Below, in pieces: positions 10,557-19,458 of a stretch of 64,000 nucleotides of DNA. The notes under the pieces are model-generated. The model was not told where the DNA came from. It was given only the letters and a program-made list of their open reading frames with translations, and searched no databases. Source of the stretch: Streptomyces cinerochromogenes (GTDB lineage Bacteria; Actinomycetota; Actinomycetes; Streptomycetales; Streptomycetaceae); contig NZ_BMRM01000002.1 of the NCBI RefSeq assembly GCF_014648635.1, positions 62,001 through 126,000 on the forward strand, in the 5' to 3' direction. Every line of letters begins with the position of its first letter. The stretch's first letter is position 1. The translations under genes were made by a program, and so were the position numbers.

Positions 10557-10640
10557 CGGGGCCCGGTCGTCGCGAACCGGTCACCGTGACCCGGTCGTCG
10601 GGGCCCGGTCATCGTGACCCGGTCACTGTGACCCGGTCAT
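10557..10640. repeat. Six 14-bp tandem repeats with CCGGTC core
   Basis: Units start at 10557, 10571, 10585, 10599, 10613 and 10627, all sharing CCGGTC in register. Units five and six contain the near-perfect palindrome TGACC-C-GGTCA. The last unit runs into the stop codon of the RpiR-type gene (10637-10639). The array fills most of the gap between two leftward genes. Confidence 0.75.
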
Positions 10641-11479
10641 TCGACGAACAGCCCGCGGGCCGCCGCCTTCGTGTCGAACTCCTCCAGGCGGGCCTGGGCG
10701 TCCGGCAGGTCGTCGCAGAGGGCCTCCAGCAGCACCCGGCCGAGCAGCATCGGCGCGCACGCGGTGTCGAAGGCGAGCCCGGTACCGACGGCGGCGGGCA
10801 GCAGCAGGTCGGAGTGCTTGGCGACCGGCGCGAACGCCGAGTCGGCGACGGTGACGACGGTCAGGCCGGCGTCCTGGGCGTAGGCGAGGGTGTCCACGAC
10901 CTCGCGGGGGTGCCGGGGCAGCGCGAAGCAGAGCAGGGCGGTGGCGCCCGCGCGGACGGCGGCGTCGACGCGGTCCTGGATCATCGTGCCGCCCTCGTGC
11001 AGCAGCCGGACGTCCGGGTGGACCTTGGCGGCGAAGTACGCGAAGCCGTACGCCTGGGAGGCGGCGGCGCGCAGGCCGAGCACCGGCAGCGGGCGGGAGG
11101 CGGCGAGGATCCGGCCGGCCTTCTGCACCGGGCGCGGGTCCGCGAGCAGCTCGGCGAGGTGCTTCAGGTTCTCGATCTCGGCCTCGACGGCCTGCTGGTA
11201 CTCGTTGTAGGCGGAGGCCTCGGCGGCCGGCTCGGCCGGGACGACCTCGCGCAGGTGCCTGCGCAGGGCCGGGTAGCCGTCGAAGCCGAGGGCGACCGCG
11301 AACCGGGTCACCGACGGCTGGCTGACCCCGGCCAGTTCGGCCAGCTCCACGCTGGACAGGAAGGGCACGTCGGCGGCCCGGCGCACCATGCTGTGCGCGA
11401 TACGGCGCTGGGTCGGTGTGAGCCGGTGGCCCTCGAAGAGCGCCTGCAAGCGGTTGGCAGGGCTGTCGGTCGCGCTCAT
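10637..11479 (-). CDS. MurR/RpiR-family transcriptional regulator with SIS domain
   Basis: 280 residues. An N-terminal RpiR helix-turn-helix (about 15-85: TPTQRRIAHSMV, SSVELAELAGVSQPSVTRFAVALGFDGYPALRRHL) is followed by a SIS sugar-phosphate-binding domain (about 120-255: GRILAASRPLPVLGLRAAASQAYGFAYF, ALLCFALPRHPREVVDTLAYAQ). Such regulators sense phosphosugars or related metabolites. ATG 11479 follows GGAGGGGGAG; GTG at 11482 is the alternative. No target gene is adjacent; a CTATTCA half-site upstream (11553-11559) also occurs in the hutU promoter. Confidence 0.88.
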   Translation of the reverse strand: MSATDSPANRLQALFEGHRLTPTQRRIAHSMVRRAADVPFLSSVELAELAGVSQPSVTRFAVALGFDGYPALRRHLREVVPAEPAAEASAYNEYQQAVEAEIENLKHLAELLADPRPVQKAGRILAASRPLPVLGLRAAASQAYGFAYFAAKVHPDVRLLHEGGTMIQDRVDAAVRAGATALLCFALPRHPREVVDTLAYAQDAGLTVVTVADSAFAPVAKHSDLLLPAAVGTGLAFDTACAPMLLGRVLLEALCDDLPDAQARLEEFDTKAAARGLFVE

Positions 11480-11672
11480 CACGTACTCCCCCTCCGGATT
11501 CCTCGACGCCCCGGGAGAGTACAGCGCCGAGGCATGGACGAACACGGACTGACTATTCAGACAGTGTGTCGCTGCATACCGTTATACAGCCCCGCGTGGG
11601 GGGTGCGCATGGCACCGGACCGGGGGGTTAGCCCCAGTGCGGCGCGGCGGACCGCTTCCTAGGCTGGCCGGT

Positions 11673-12113
11673 ATGAGCACACTCGATCCGCGGGACGCCG
11701 GTCTCAGGTCGGACCCCGGCCTGGGGAAGGACCTGGACGCCACCGTGCGGGCCCGCCGGGAACTGGGCGACGACTACGACTCCGCCCTGGTGGAGTCGTT
11801 CCTGGAGAAGGTCGAGCAGCGGATCGACGGCATCGTGGACCGCCGGGTGCGCAGGCAGCTGGCCGAGCGGCAGATGGCGACGGCCCGCGAGAACCGGCAC
11901 CCGAAGCCGGCCGACTCCTGGACCGAGCGCTACGGCTTCGCCCTGATCACGCTGGTGCTGGCCATCCCGCTGTCCGCGATCGCCGGTGCCTTCGCGGGGC
12001 TCGCCGGGATGGTGGTCACCTGGCTCGGCATCGTCGGCGTCAACGCGGTCCAGGCGGCGCGGCTCCACCCGGACCTGTTCACCGGCCGCGACGCTTCCGC
12101 GCGGGACGACTGA
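11673..12113 (+). CDS. Small membrane protein, probably from a leaderless mRNA
   Basis: 146 residues. The first 90 residues are charged and helical (SALVESFLEKVEQRIDGIVDRRVRRQLAERQM), then two close hydrophobic stretches (YGFALITLVLAIPLSAIAGAFAGLAGMVVTWLGIVGVNAV) and a short tail. This hairpin layout is common in uncharacterised Streptomyces proteins. There is no ribosome site before ATG 11673; instead TAGGCT at 11660-11665 looks like a -10 box seven bases before the ATG, so transcription may begin at the start codon. Confidence 0.7.
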   Translation: MSTLDPRDAGLRSDPGLGKDLDATVRARRELGDDYDSALVESFLEKVEQRIDGIVDRRVRRQLAERQMATARENRHPKPADSWTERYGFALITLVLAIPLSAIAGAFAGLAGMVVTWLGIVGVNAVQAARLHPDLFTGRDASARDD

Positions 12114-12125
12114 CCGCCCCGGACA

Positions 12126-12887
12126 TCAGGCCTGCCGGGTCGGCAGCACCATGATCTGGCGGAGGTTGACGTGCCGGGGGCGGCTGGTGGCGTAGGCGAC
12201 GACGTCCGCGACCTCGGCCGCGGAGAGCCCGCCGATCGCCCCGAACATCTCCTCCAGCTGCCCGGACAGCTCCGCACTGCCGACGTGCGTCTTCAGCTCC
12301 GTCTCCGTCAGTCCCGGCTCGATGTTGGTGACCCGGACGTCCCGCGGGCCCAGCTCGCCGCGCAGCGACTGCGACAGGTAGGTGACGGCCGCCTTGGTCG
12401 CCCCGTACACCGCGTAGTTGGGGAAGGTCACGTGGGCGCCGATGGAGGAGATGTTCACCAGGTCGGCGGTGCGTCCCTGGGCCGCGGCGGCCAGCAGGTC
12501 CCCGGTGAAGGCGCGGATCATCCGCAGCACCCCGGTGACGTTGGTGTCGAGCATCCGCTGCCACTCGTCGATCCGGCCGTCGTCGACCGGGTTCGGCAGC
12601 ATGACGCCGGCGTTGTTGACGAGGAGGTCGACGGCCCCGAACGCCTCGTGGATCCGGTCCCGGGCGGCCTCCACGGAGCCGTCGTCGGTGACGTCGGCGG
12701 CCACGGCGAGGGCCTCGCCGCCCTCCGCGCGAATCTTGTCCACCAGCAGCTGGAGCCGGTCCGCGCGCCGGGCGAGCAGCGCCACCCGGGCACCCTCCGC
12801 GGCCAGTTGCCGTGCCACGGCCTCGCCGATCCCGCTGGCGGCTCCGGTGACGACGGCGGTACGGCCGGACAGGTTCTCGTACGACAT
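12126..12887 (-). CDS. Short-chain dehydrogenase/reductase
   Basis: 253 residues, classical SDR. TGAASGIG (about 14-21) binds NAD(P), NNAGVM stabilises the central sheet, Ser in NISSIGA and the YxxxK motif YGATK are the catalytic residues. Substrate unknown. ATG 12887 faces away from the MLTR-type regulator gene at 13035, and the 147-bp gap holds an inverted repeat, so the regulator probably controls this gene. Confidence 0.9.
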   Translation of the reverse strand: MSYENLSGRTAVVTGAASGIGEAVARQLAAEGARVALLARRADRLQLLVDKIRAEGGEALAVAADVTDDGSVEAARDRIHEAFGAVDLLVNNAGVMLPNPVDDGRIDEWQRMLDTNVTGVLRMIRAFTGDLLAAAAQGRTADLVNISSIGAHVTFPNYAVYGATKAAVTYLSQSLRGELGPRDVRVTNIEPGLTETELKTHVGSAELSGQLEEMFGAIGGLSAAEVADVVAYATSRPRHVNLRQIMVLPTRQA

Positions 12888-12961
12888 GGTGTTCCCTCGG
12901 GGTCGCTGGCCGGGGCGTTTCCCCGGCGGCTGACACCACTCTCACCGCGGCCGGCCGTCGT

Positions 12962-12986
12962 ACCCAGGGATGCGCTTTTCCTGGGT
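12962..12986. promoter_or_regulatory. Inverted repeat, likely operator between SDR and MLTR regulator
   Basis: ACCCAGG (12962-12968) and CCTGGGT (12980-12986) with 11 bp between. A further CCAG-ta-CCAGG element lies at 12990-13000. The centre is about 75-90 bp upstream of the SDR gene and 60 bp upstream of the regulator gene, as expected for an autoregulated divergent operator. Confidence 0.5.
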
Positions 12987-13021
12987 CTGCCAGTACCAGG
13001 ATGGCACCGGCACCGCTCCCC

Positions 13022-13027
13022 TACGAT
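13022..13027 (+). promoter_or_regulatory. -10 box of the MLTR-type regulator, leaderless transcript likely
   Basis: TACGAT ends seven bases before ATG 13035 and no purine-rich ribosome site precedes that ATG. This spacing places +1 at or next to the start codon. Confidence 0.4.
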
Positions 13028-13034
13028 CGGGCCC

Positions 13035-13889
13035 ATGGACGGGGACTGGACCGAAGCAGAGGTGGGCGACTTCCTGCGCTCACGCCGCGCCCGCATCCGG
13101 CCGGAGGAGGTCGGGCTGCCCGTGTACGGGCGGCGCCGGGTGCCGGGGCTGCGCCGCGAGGAGGTGGCCCAGCTCGCGGGCGTGAGCGTCGACTACTACG
13201 TCCGGCTGGAACAGGGCCGGGGCACGAACGTGTCGGACGCCGTCCTGGACGCGGTCGCACGGGTGCTGCGGCTGGACGAGACCGAGCACGCGTACCTGCG
13301 CACGGTGGCCCGTCCCCGCCGGCAGCCCGGGCGACCGGCCCCCGCGCCCCGCGTGCGCCCCGGCGTCCAGCTCATCCTCGACGGCTTGGAGCGCAACCCC
13401 GCGTTGCTGCTGGGCCGCCGCATGGAGGTGCTCGCCTGGAACGCGCTCGGCGACGCGGTGAACGGCTTCAGCCGCATGGCACCGGCCGAGCGGTACATGC
13501 CCCGGCACGTCTTCCTCGCCCCGGACGCCCGGGACCTCTACCCCGAGTGGGCGGCGGTGGCCGCGCAGACGGTCGCCCACCTGCGCCTGAACGCGGGCCG
13601 GTACGCCGACGACCCCGGGCTGTGCGCCCTGGTCGGCGAACTCTCCGTGAAGAGCGAGGACTTCCGCCGGCTGTGGGCGGACCACGAGGTCAGGGAGTGC
13701 GCGTACGGCGTGAAGAAGATACGGCACCCGGTCGCGGGCCTGCTGACCCTGCCGTACGAGACCCTGGCCGTCCCCGCGGACCCGGACCAGACCATCGTGG
13801 TCTACACGCCCGAGCCGGGCTCGGAGACGGCGGAACGGCTCGCCCTGCTGGGGAGTTGGAAGGCGACGGCCACCGCGACCGCCGACTGA
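13035..13889 (+). CDS. Helix-turn-helix regulator with MLTR ligand-binding domain
   Basis: 284 residues. The XRE-type HTH lies at about 10-70 (GLRREEVAQLAGVSVDYYVRLEQGR, a hallmark of this Streptomyces family). The rest is an MmyB-like (MLTR) ligand-binding domain: LERNPALLLGRRMEVLAWNALG, LYPEWAAVAAQTVAHLRLNAGRY, HPVAGLLTLPYETLAVPADPDQTIVVYTPEPGS. Divergent from the SDR at 12126-12887, a pairing seen often for this family, so it probably represses that gene until a small ligand binds. Confidence 0.9.
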   Translation: MDGDWTEAEVGDFLRSRRARIRPEEVGLPVYGRRRVPGLRREEVAQLAGVSVDYYVRLEQGRGTNVSDAVLDAVARVLRLDETEHAYLRTVARPRRQPGRPAPAPRVRPGVQLILDGLERNPALLLGRRMEVLAWNALGDAVNGFSRMAPAERYMPRHVFLAPDARDLYPEWAAVAAQTVAHLRLNAGRYADDPGLCALVGELSVKSEDFRRLWADHEVRECAYGVKKIRHPVAGLLTLPYETLAVPADPDQTIVVYTPEPGSETAERLALLGSWKATATATAD

Positions 13890-14378
13890 CGGCCCCCGAG
13901 ACCGTCGGCCGAGGAGCCCCGGCGGCGGCAACCGCCTCCGCGGAAGCGGCGGCGGTCCAGCCGGAAAGAGGGATGCGCGGGGACCGCCGCACCCCCGTTT
14001 CCGGGGGGCGGGACGACGGCGGTCCCCGCGAAGGACGCGGGCCGGGTCAGGCCGGGCTTGCGCGTCCGTGGCGTCCATGGAGGTCCGGGAGCCGCTCCGG
14101 AGGTCCTTGGCGCCGTTCGGTGCCGGTTTGGGAGGGGAGCCTCCCCAGTGCTCAACGCCTGGGCGGTTCCCCCGCCTCCCTGCCGACACCCACTACTGTG
14201 CCGGACCCGTGTTAAGCCGGTGCTGCGCGCACGTGACACGCTCGTACACCTTCCGCGAACCCCGGTCCTCGGCCCGTGCCGGTCACCGCCCTCGGCGGGA
14301 CAGGACGGCAGGTCCCGCCGACCGCGGCCGGACCGGCTCACCGGAGCCGGCCTGCGGCGGCGGGGCACTCCCGTCAGG
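13890..14378. other. 489-bp gap between convergent genes
   Basis: Apart from the strong hairpin at 13976-14030 and a short GGGAGG...CCTCCC element near 14130-14148, I see no gene: ORFs here lack ribosome sites and Streptomyces-like third-position bias. Confidence 0.5.
13976..14030. terminator. Hairpin terminator, probably bidirectional
   Basis: CGCGGGGACCGCCG (13976-13989) and its exact complement (14017-14030) form a 14-bp stem; a CCCCCG...CGGGGG pair lies inside the loop. It sits 86 bp past the regulator stop; the leftward cbs gene stops at 14379. No T-tract, as usual for Streptomyces. Confidence 0.65.
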
Positions 14379-15773
14379 TCAGGCGGAAGGGTTCGCGAGG
14401 AACGCCAGGAGGTCCTGGCGGGTGACGATGCCCGCGGGCTTGCCGTCCACCAGGACCACCGCCGCGTCACGGCCTTCGAGGGCGGACATCAGGCGCTCCA
14501 CCGGCTCTCCGGAACCGACGACCGGCAGCGGATCCGACATGTACTTCTCCAGCGGAGCGTCGGAAGGGGCGTGGTCGGTCGCCAGGGCGTGGAGCAACTC
14601 CCGCTCCTCCACCGCGCCGATCACCTCTCCCGCCATCACGTCGGGGTGTCCCGCTCCGGGGGCCACCACCGGCATCTGGGACACGCCGTACTCGCGCAGC
14701 ACGCTGATCGCCTCCCCCACGGTCTCCGTGGGGTGCATGTGCACGAAGTTCGGCATGCCCTCCTCCGCGTCCGCCTTCTGCGCGAGGACCGCGCCGACCG
14801 TCTGGGCGGCCGAGGCGTCCTCGCTGAAGCCGTGCTGACCGATCCACTCGTCGTTGAAGATCTTGCTGAGGTAGCCGCGGCCGCTGTCCGGCAGGAGCAC
14901 CACCACGACGTCGTCCGGGCCGAGCCGCTCGGCGACCTTCAGCGCGGCCACGACGGCCATGCCGCAGGAGCCGCCCACCAGCAGGCCCTCCTCCTTGGCC
15001 AGCCGGCGGGTCATCTGGAAGGAGTCCTTGTCGGAGACGGCGACGATCTCGTCCGCCACGGTGCGGTCGTAGGCGGTCGGCCAGAAGTCCTCGCCCACGC
15101 CCTCGACCAGGTAGGGCCGGCCGGAGCCGCCGGAGTACACCGAGCCCTCGGGGTCGGCGCCGATGACCTTGACCTTCCCCTGGCTGGCCTCCTTCAGGTA
15201 GCGGCCGGTGCCGGAGATGGTGCCGCCCGTGCCGACGCCCGCCACGAAGTGGGTGATCTTCCCGTCGGTCTGCTCCCACAGCTCGGGGCCGGTGGAGTGA
15301 TAGTGCGAGAGCGGGTTGTTGGGGTTGGAGTACTGGTCGGGCTTCCAGGCGCCCGGGGTCTCACGGACGAGCCGGTCGGAGACGTTGTAGTAGGAGTCCG
15401 GGTGCTCCGGCGCCACGGCGGTCGGGCAGACCACGACCTCGGCACCGTACGCGCGCAGCACGTTGATCTTGTCGGCGCTCACCTTGTCGGGGCAGACGAA
15501 GATGCACTTGTAGCCCTTCTGCTGGGCCACGATGGCGAGTCCCACACCGGTGTTGCCACTGGTCGGCTCGACGATCGTGCCGCCCGGCTTCAGCTCGCCG
15601 CTCTGCTCGGCGGCCTCGATCATGCGCAGGGCGATACGGTCCTTCACCGATCCGCCGGGGTTGAAGTACTCCACTTTCGCCAGGACGGTCGCCTGGATGC
15701 CCTTGGTCACGCTGTTGAGCTTCACCAGCGGGGTGTTGCCGACGAGGCTGATCATCGAGTCGTGGAACTGCAC
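14379..15773 (-). CDS. cbs: Cystathionine beta-synthase with CBS domain pair
   Basis: 464 residues. Condenses serine (or O-acetylserine) with homocysteine to cystathionine in reverse transsulfuration. Fold-type II PLP core: NPGGSVKDRIA with the PLP Lys at about 44, TSGNTGVGLA, and GVGTGGTISGTGR for phosphate binding; LLPDSGRGYLSKIFND marks CBS rather than CysK. Residues about 345-464 hold two CBS repeats (HMHPTETVGEAISVLREYGVSQMPVV; VERLMSALEGRDAAVVLVDGKPAGIVTRQDLLAFL), a Bateman module that often binds AdoMet or adenylates. GTG 15773 with GGAGA nearby is the start; the frame open to 16670 is read-through. Confidence 0.95.
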   Translation of the reverse strand: MQFHDSMISLVGNTPLVKLNSVTKGIQATVLAKVEYFNPGGSVKDRIALRMIEAAEQSGELKPGGTIVEPTSGNTGVGLAIVAQQKGYKCIFVCPDKVSADKINVLRAYGAEVVVCPTAVAPEHPDSYYNVSDRLVRETPGAWKPDQYSNPNNPLSHYHSTGPELWEQTDGKITHFVAGVGTGGTISGTGRYLKEASQGKVKVIGADPEGSVYSGGSGRPYLVEGVGEDFWPTAYDRTVADEIVAVSDKDSFQMTRRLAKEEGLLVGGSCGMAVVAALKVAERLGPDDVVVVLLPDSGRGYLSKIFNDEWIGQHGFSEDASAAQTVGAVLAQKADAEEGMPNFVHMHPTETVGEAISVLREYGVSQMPVVAPGAGHPDVMAGEVIGAVEERELLHALATDHAPSDAPLEKYMSDPLPVVGSGEPVERLMSALEGRDAAVVLVDGKPAGIVTRQDLLAFLANPSA

Positions 15774-15930
15774 CGTTGTCTCCGGTCGCTGCAAAAGAAG
15801 TGTTCGTAGTGGTGCCGCCAGCCTACGGCCCCGCGTGCGGCCGGGGTGGTCGTTCACTCCCAGTGGAGATTGACCCACGGTCCGTACGGGGCAAGGAGTG
15901 GGTACGGCTACGAGGAGGTGGCGGCGACGC

Positions 15931-16950
15931 ATGACGAGCATGTCGAGGGCGCGGGTGGCCCGGCGCATCGCGGCCGGGGCGGCGTACGGCGGGGGCGGGG
16001 CCGGACTGGTCGGCGCGGCCGTCGTCGGGCTGGTGCTGGCGGAGGTACGGCTCGCCCGGCGCCATGTGGGCAACGGCAGCGGCGGCCGGGTGCCGGTGGC
16101 CGACGGGGTGTACGGCCACGCGTACGACATCCCCGGCGAGCCGCCCCTGCGCCTGACCATGCTCGGCGACTCCACGGCGGCGGGGCAGGGCGTGCACCGG
16201 GCGGGGCAGACGCCGGGGGCGCTGCTGGCCTCCGGTCTCGCGGCGGTGGCGGAACGCCCGGTGGAGCTGCGCAACGTGGCGGTGCCGGGGGCCCAGTCCG
16301 ACGACCTGGACCGCCAGGTGGCCCTGGTGCTGTCCTCCCCCGGCCCCGTCCCGGACATCTGCGTGATCATGGTCGGCGCGAACGACGTGACCCACCGGAT
16401 GCCGCCGACCCGCTCGGTACGGCACCTGTCGGCGGCGGTGCGGCGGCTGCGCACGGCCGGCGCGGAGGTGGTGGTCGGCACCTGTCCCGACCTCGGCACG
16501 ATCGAGCCGGTGCAGCAGCCGCTGCGGTGGCTGGCCCGGCGGGCGTCCCGGCAGCTGGCGGCGGCGCAGACGATCGGGGTGGTGGAGCAGGGCGGGCGCA
16601 CGGTGTCGCTGGGCGACCTGCTCGGGCCCGAGTTCGAGGCCAACCCCCGGGAGCTGTTCGGGCCGGACAACTACCACCCCTCGGCCGAGGGCTACGCGAC
16701 CGCGGCGATGGCGGTGCTGCCGACGGTGTGCGCGGCGCTGGGCCTGTGGCCGGCGGACGAGGAACGGCCGGACGTGTCGCGCCGCGAGGGCTTCCTGCCG
16801 GTGGCGCGGGCGGCGGCGGAGGCCGCGTCGGAGGCGGGCACGGAGGTGACGGCGGCGATGCCGACGGGCCCGCGGGGACCGTGGGCGTTGCTGAAGCGCC
16901 GGCGCCGGCGGCGGGTACCCGAGGCGGAGCCGGCCACCCGGCCGCTCTGA
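15931..16950 (+). CDS. SGNH/GDSL hydrolase, membrane-anchored
   Basis: 339 residues. A hydrophobic segment at about 13-40 looks like an uncleaved signal anchor, so the enzyme likely faces outside. SGNH blocks are in order: GDSTAAGQG (nucleophile Ser about 81), the Gly in the next block, GANDVTHR, and DNYHPSAEGY with the Asp-His pair. Family members are esterases, lipases or deacetylases of polysaccharide or lipid; the substrate is unknown. ATG 15931 lies 12 bases after AGGAGG; GTG 15898 and ATG 15940 are alternatives. Divergent from cbs. Confidence 0.88.
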   Translation: MTSMSRARVARRIAAGAAYGGGGAGLVGAAVVGLVLAEVRLARRHVGNGSGGRVPVADGVYGHAYDIPGEPPLRLTMLGDSTAAGQGVHRAGQTPGALLASGLAAVAERPVELRNVAVPGAQSDDLDRQVALVLSSPGPVPDICVIMVGANDVTHRMPPTRSVRHLSAAVRRLRTAGAEVVVGTCPDLGTIEPVQQPLRWLARRASRQLAAAQTIGVVEQGGRTVSLGDLLGPEFEANPRELFGPDNYHPSAEGYATAAMAVLPTVCAALGLWPADEERPDVSRREGFLPVARAAAEAASEAGTEVTAAMPTGPRGPWALLKRRRRRRVPEAEPATRPL

Positions 16951-17092
16951 CCGTCTGCGCCGAGGACCGGCGGAGCCAAGCAAGCGCTTAGACAATTGCG
17001 GTCAGTGTCACACCGCAACACCGGTGACCTGGGCCATACGTACGGGTAACTTCCCAACCGGCCCTGCCCAACCCCCTTCCACTGGAGCCGTG

Positions 17093-18310
17093 ATGCCCGA
17101 AGCCGTCATCGTCTCGACCGCCCGCTCCCCCATCGGCCGCGCGAACAAGGGCTCCCTGAAGGACCTGCGCCCCGACGACCTCACCGCCACGATCATCCAG
17201 GCCGCGCTCGCCAAGATCCCCGAGCTGGACCCCCGGGACATCGACGACCTGATGCTCGGCTGCGGCCTCCCCGGCGGCGAGCAGGGCCACAACCTCGGCC
17301 GGATCGTCGCCGTGCAGATGGGCATGGACCACCTGCCGGGCTGCACGATCACCCGTTACTGTTCCTCCTCCCTGCAGACGTCCCGCATGGCGCTGCACGC
17401 CATCAAGGCCGGCGAGGGCGACGTCTTCATCTCGGCCGGTGTCGAGATGGTCTCCAGCTACCGCAACGGCAGCTCCGACATGCCGGGCACCTACAACCCG
17501 CTGTTCGCCGAGGCGCAGGCCCGCACCGAGGCCGTCGCCCAGCAGGAAGGCACGACCTGGCACGACCCGCGCGAGGACGGCCTGCTGCCCGACCCGTACA
17601 TCGCGATGGGCCAGACCGCCGAGAACCTGGCCCGCGCCAAGGGCGTCACCCGCCAGGAGATGGACGAGTTCGGCGTCCGCTCGCAGAACCTCGCCGAGGA
17701 AGCCATCAAGAACGGCTTCTGGGAGCGCGAGATCACCCCGGTCACGCTGCCCGACGGCACGGTGGTCAGCAAGGACGACGGCCCGCGCGCCGGCGTCACG
17801 CTGGAGGCCGTGCAGGGCCTGAAGCCGGTGTTCCGCCCGGACGGACTCGTCACCGCCGGCAACTGCTGCCCGCTGAACGACGGCGCCGCCGCGCTCGTCA
17901 TCATGTCCGACACCAAGGCCCGCGAGCTGGGCCTGACCCCGCTCGCCCGGATCGTCTCCACCGGCGTCTCCGGCCTCTCCCCCGAGATCATGGGCCTCGG
18001 CCCCGTCGAGGCGAGCAAGCAGGCCCTTCAGCGCGCCGGCCTGACCATCGACGACATCGACCTGGTCGAGATCAACGAGGCCTTCGCCGCCCAGGTGATC
18101 CCGTCGTACCAGGACCTCGGCATCGACCTCGACAAGCTGAACGTCAACGGCGGCGCCATCGCCGTCGGCCACCCCTTCGGCATGACCGGCGCCCGCATCA
18201 CCGGCACGCTCATCAACTCGCTCCAGTGGCACGACAAGCAGTTCGGTCTGGAGACGATGTGCGTCGGCGGCGGCCAGGGCATGGCGATGGTCATCGAGCG
18301 CCTCAGCTGA
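17093..18310 (+). CDS. Acetyl-CoA acetyltransferase / 3-ketoacyl-CoA thiolase
   Basis: 405 residues. Thiolase signature residues: nucleophile Cys about 90 in [10 protein letters not shown], the His in [16 protein letters not shown], and the acid/base Cys in [11 protein letters not shown]. Works in fatty-acid oxidation or acetoacetyl-CoA formation; a FadA-like beta-oxidation role fits the sequence style ([13 protein letters not shown]) but no partner FadB is nearby. ATG 17093 follows TGGAG by 6 bases. Monocistronic, closed by a clear terminator at 18352-18390. Confidence 0.92.
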   Translation: MPEAVIVSTARSPIGRANKGSLKDLRPDDLTATIIQAALAKIPELDPRDIDDLMLGCGLPGGEQGHNLGRIVAVQMGMDHLPGCTITRYCSSSLQTSRMALHAIKAGEGDVFISAGVEMVSSYRNGSSDMPGTYNPLFAEAQARTEAVAQQEGTTWHDPREDGLLPDPYIAMGQTAENLARAKGVTRQEMDEFGVRSQNLAEEAIKNGFWEREITPVTLPDGTVVSKDDGPRAGVTLEAVQGLKPVFRPDGLVTAGNCCPLNDGAAALVIMSDTKARELGLTPLARIVSTGVSGLSPEIMGLGPVEASKQALQRAGLTIDDIDLVEINEAFAAQVIPSYQDLGIDLDKLNVNGGAIAVGHPFGMTGARITGTLINSLQWHDKQFGLETMCVGGGQGMAMVIERLS

Positions 18311-18351
18311 CCCACCGTCCGTAGCGAACCCCGCACGGTACGTCGCAGAAG

Positions 18352-18390
18352 GGCCCAGAACCCAGGAAACACCACGGTTCTGGGCCTTTT
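18352..18390 (+). terminator. Intrinsic terminator of the thiolase gene
   Basis: GGCCCAGAACC (18352-18362) pairs exactly with GGTTCTGGGCC (18376-18386), followed by TTTT. One of the few terminators here with a T-tract. Confidence 0.9.
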
Positions 18391-18587
18391 CGTGATCCAA
18401 TCTCCCCCAGGATGTGACCTATCTCGCTCGGCTGGCGCATCGGTGCAGGTCAGGGCCGGTCAGCGGAGCGTGCGGCGGAACGGCGGACCCAAAGTCCTGT
18501 CCGTTTCGTGACGTTACGCACTGACAGTTGGATAGTCCGCCCTTCAAGCTGATGTAGGAAGTCGGGGGTCGACTTTGAACCGGGAGT

Positions 18588-19412
18588 ATGTCAGTGAGCG
18601 CCATGCCTATCGCCCTGCTGCTCACCACGGCAGCCACCGGCGCCGTGGGCGTCGCCGTCCTGCGCACCGTTCTGAAGCTGCGCCGCCAGCTCACCGAGCT
18701 GCAGCGGCAGCTCGCCGCCGACCAGGCGGCCTCGGCGCGCGCCCTGCTGCCGAACGCCCGTACCACCGCCGACGCCGAGCAGATACGCGCGGCCGTGGCC
18801 GCGGCACTCGCCGAGGAGCGGGAGCGCGAGCTGGCCGAGGCCCGTGCCTTCTGGGCGGCGCAGGAGGCCCGCGACGCCTCGGACGCGCCCTCGCTGTTCG
18901 GGCTGCCCGAGGCGGACGTCTTCCTGCCCCGGCAGGCGGACTTCGTCGGCCTGGAGCCGCTGGAGCCGGTGTCCGAGCCGAGCGTCGACGCCGAGGACTT
19001 CGCCGGGGGCACGCCTCCGGGCGCCCCTTCCGGAGACTCCCCGGAACTGGCCGCGGCCCGCCGCCGGCACCCCTCGCACCCCGACTTCGTCCCGGTGCAG
19101 TCGCCCGCCGTGGGTGACCACGAGCGCACGGTGACCACCCTGGAGGAGCTGGCCGCCGACCGCGTCGAACTCTCCGACGTCCGCCCCGGCCCGCTCGGCA
19201 CCCTCGACGTCTACGTCTTCGCCGACGGCACCACCCTCTGCATGACCCCGGGCCACCGTGAGACGGCGGAACGCCTGGCGGCGGCCCTGGAGTCGGGCGA
19301 GTCCCCGTACCTGCTGGGCGGTTCGGGCATCTCGGGCGCGTACACGCTGACGTTCGCGTGCGGCGAGGAGACGGTCTACATCCTGGCGGACCGCGTCATC
19401 GCGTCCCTGTAG
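18588..19412 (+). CDS. Membrane-anchored protein of unknown function with N-terminal coiled coil
   Basis: 274 residues. A single N-terminal membrane segment (about 5-26) is followed by a heptad-like coiled coil (about 30-90: LRRQLTELQRQLAADQ...AEERERELAEARAF), an acidic linker, and a C-terminal domain of about 90 residues (TLDVYVFADGTTLCMTPGHRETAERLAAAL...YTLTFACGEETVYILADRVIASL). No known family is recognised. ATG 18588 is used; GTG 18594 or ATG 18603 are possible. Its last codons and stop form the first unit of an 18-bp tandem triplication. Confidence 0.75.
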   Translation: MSVSAMPIALLLTTAATGAVGVAVLRTVLKLRRQLTELQRQLAADQAASARALLPNARTTADAEQIRAAVAAALAEERERELAEARAFWAAQEARDASDAPSLFGLPEADVFLPRQADFVGLEPLEPVSEPSVDAEDFAGGTPPGAPSGDSPELAAARRRHPSHPDFVPVQSPAVGDHERTVTTLEELAADRVELSDVRPGPLGTLDVYVFADGTTLCMTPGHRETAERLAAALESGESPYLLGGSGISGAYTLTFACGEETVYILADRVIASL

Positions 19413-19451
19413 GACATCGCGTCCCTGTAGGACATCGCGTCCCTGTAGGAC
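19398..19451 (+). repeat. Three exact 18-bp tandem repeats across a stop codon
   Basis: Units at 19398-19415, 19416-19433 and 19434-19451 are identical. Each is in frame and encodes Ile-Ala-Ser-Leu-stop-Asp, so the last sense codons and the TAG stop are present three times. Recent slippage is the simple explanation. Confidence 0.95.
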
Positions 19452-19458
19452 AGCGCCC

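Noticed and set aside
14379..16670. 763-codon frame including cbs
   Set aside because: The N-terminal 300 codons are antisense to the SGNH hydrolase; GTG 15773 is the true start.
17345..17360. TTA-looking triplet in the thiolase gene, and similar ones at 24270, 47932, 50503, 54990
   Set aside because: All are out of frame (CGT TAC, GGT TAC or AGT TAC), so they are not bldA-dependent codons.
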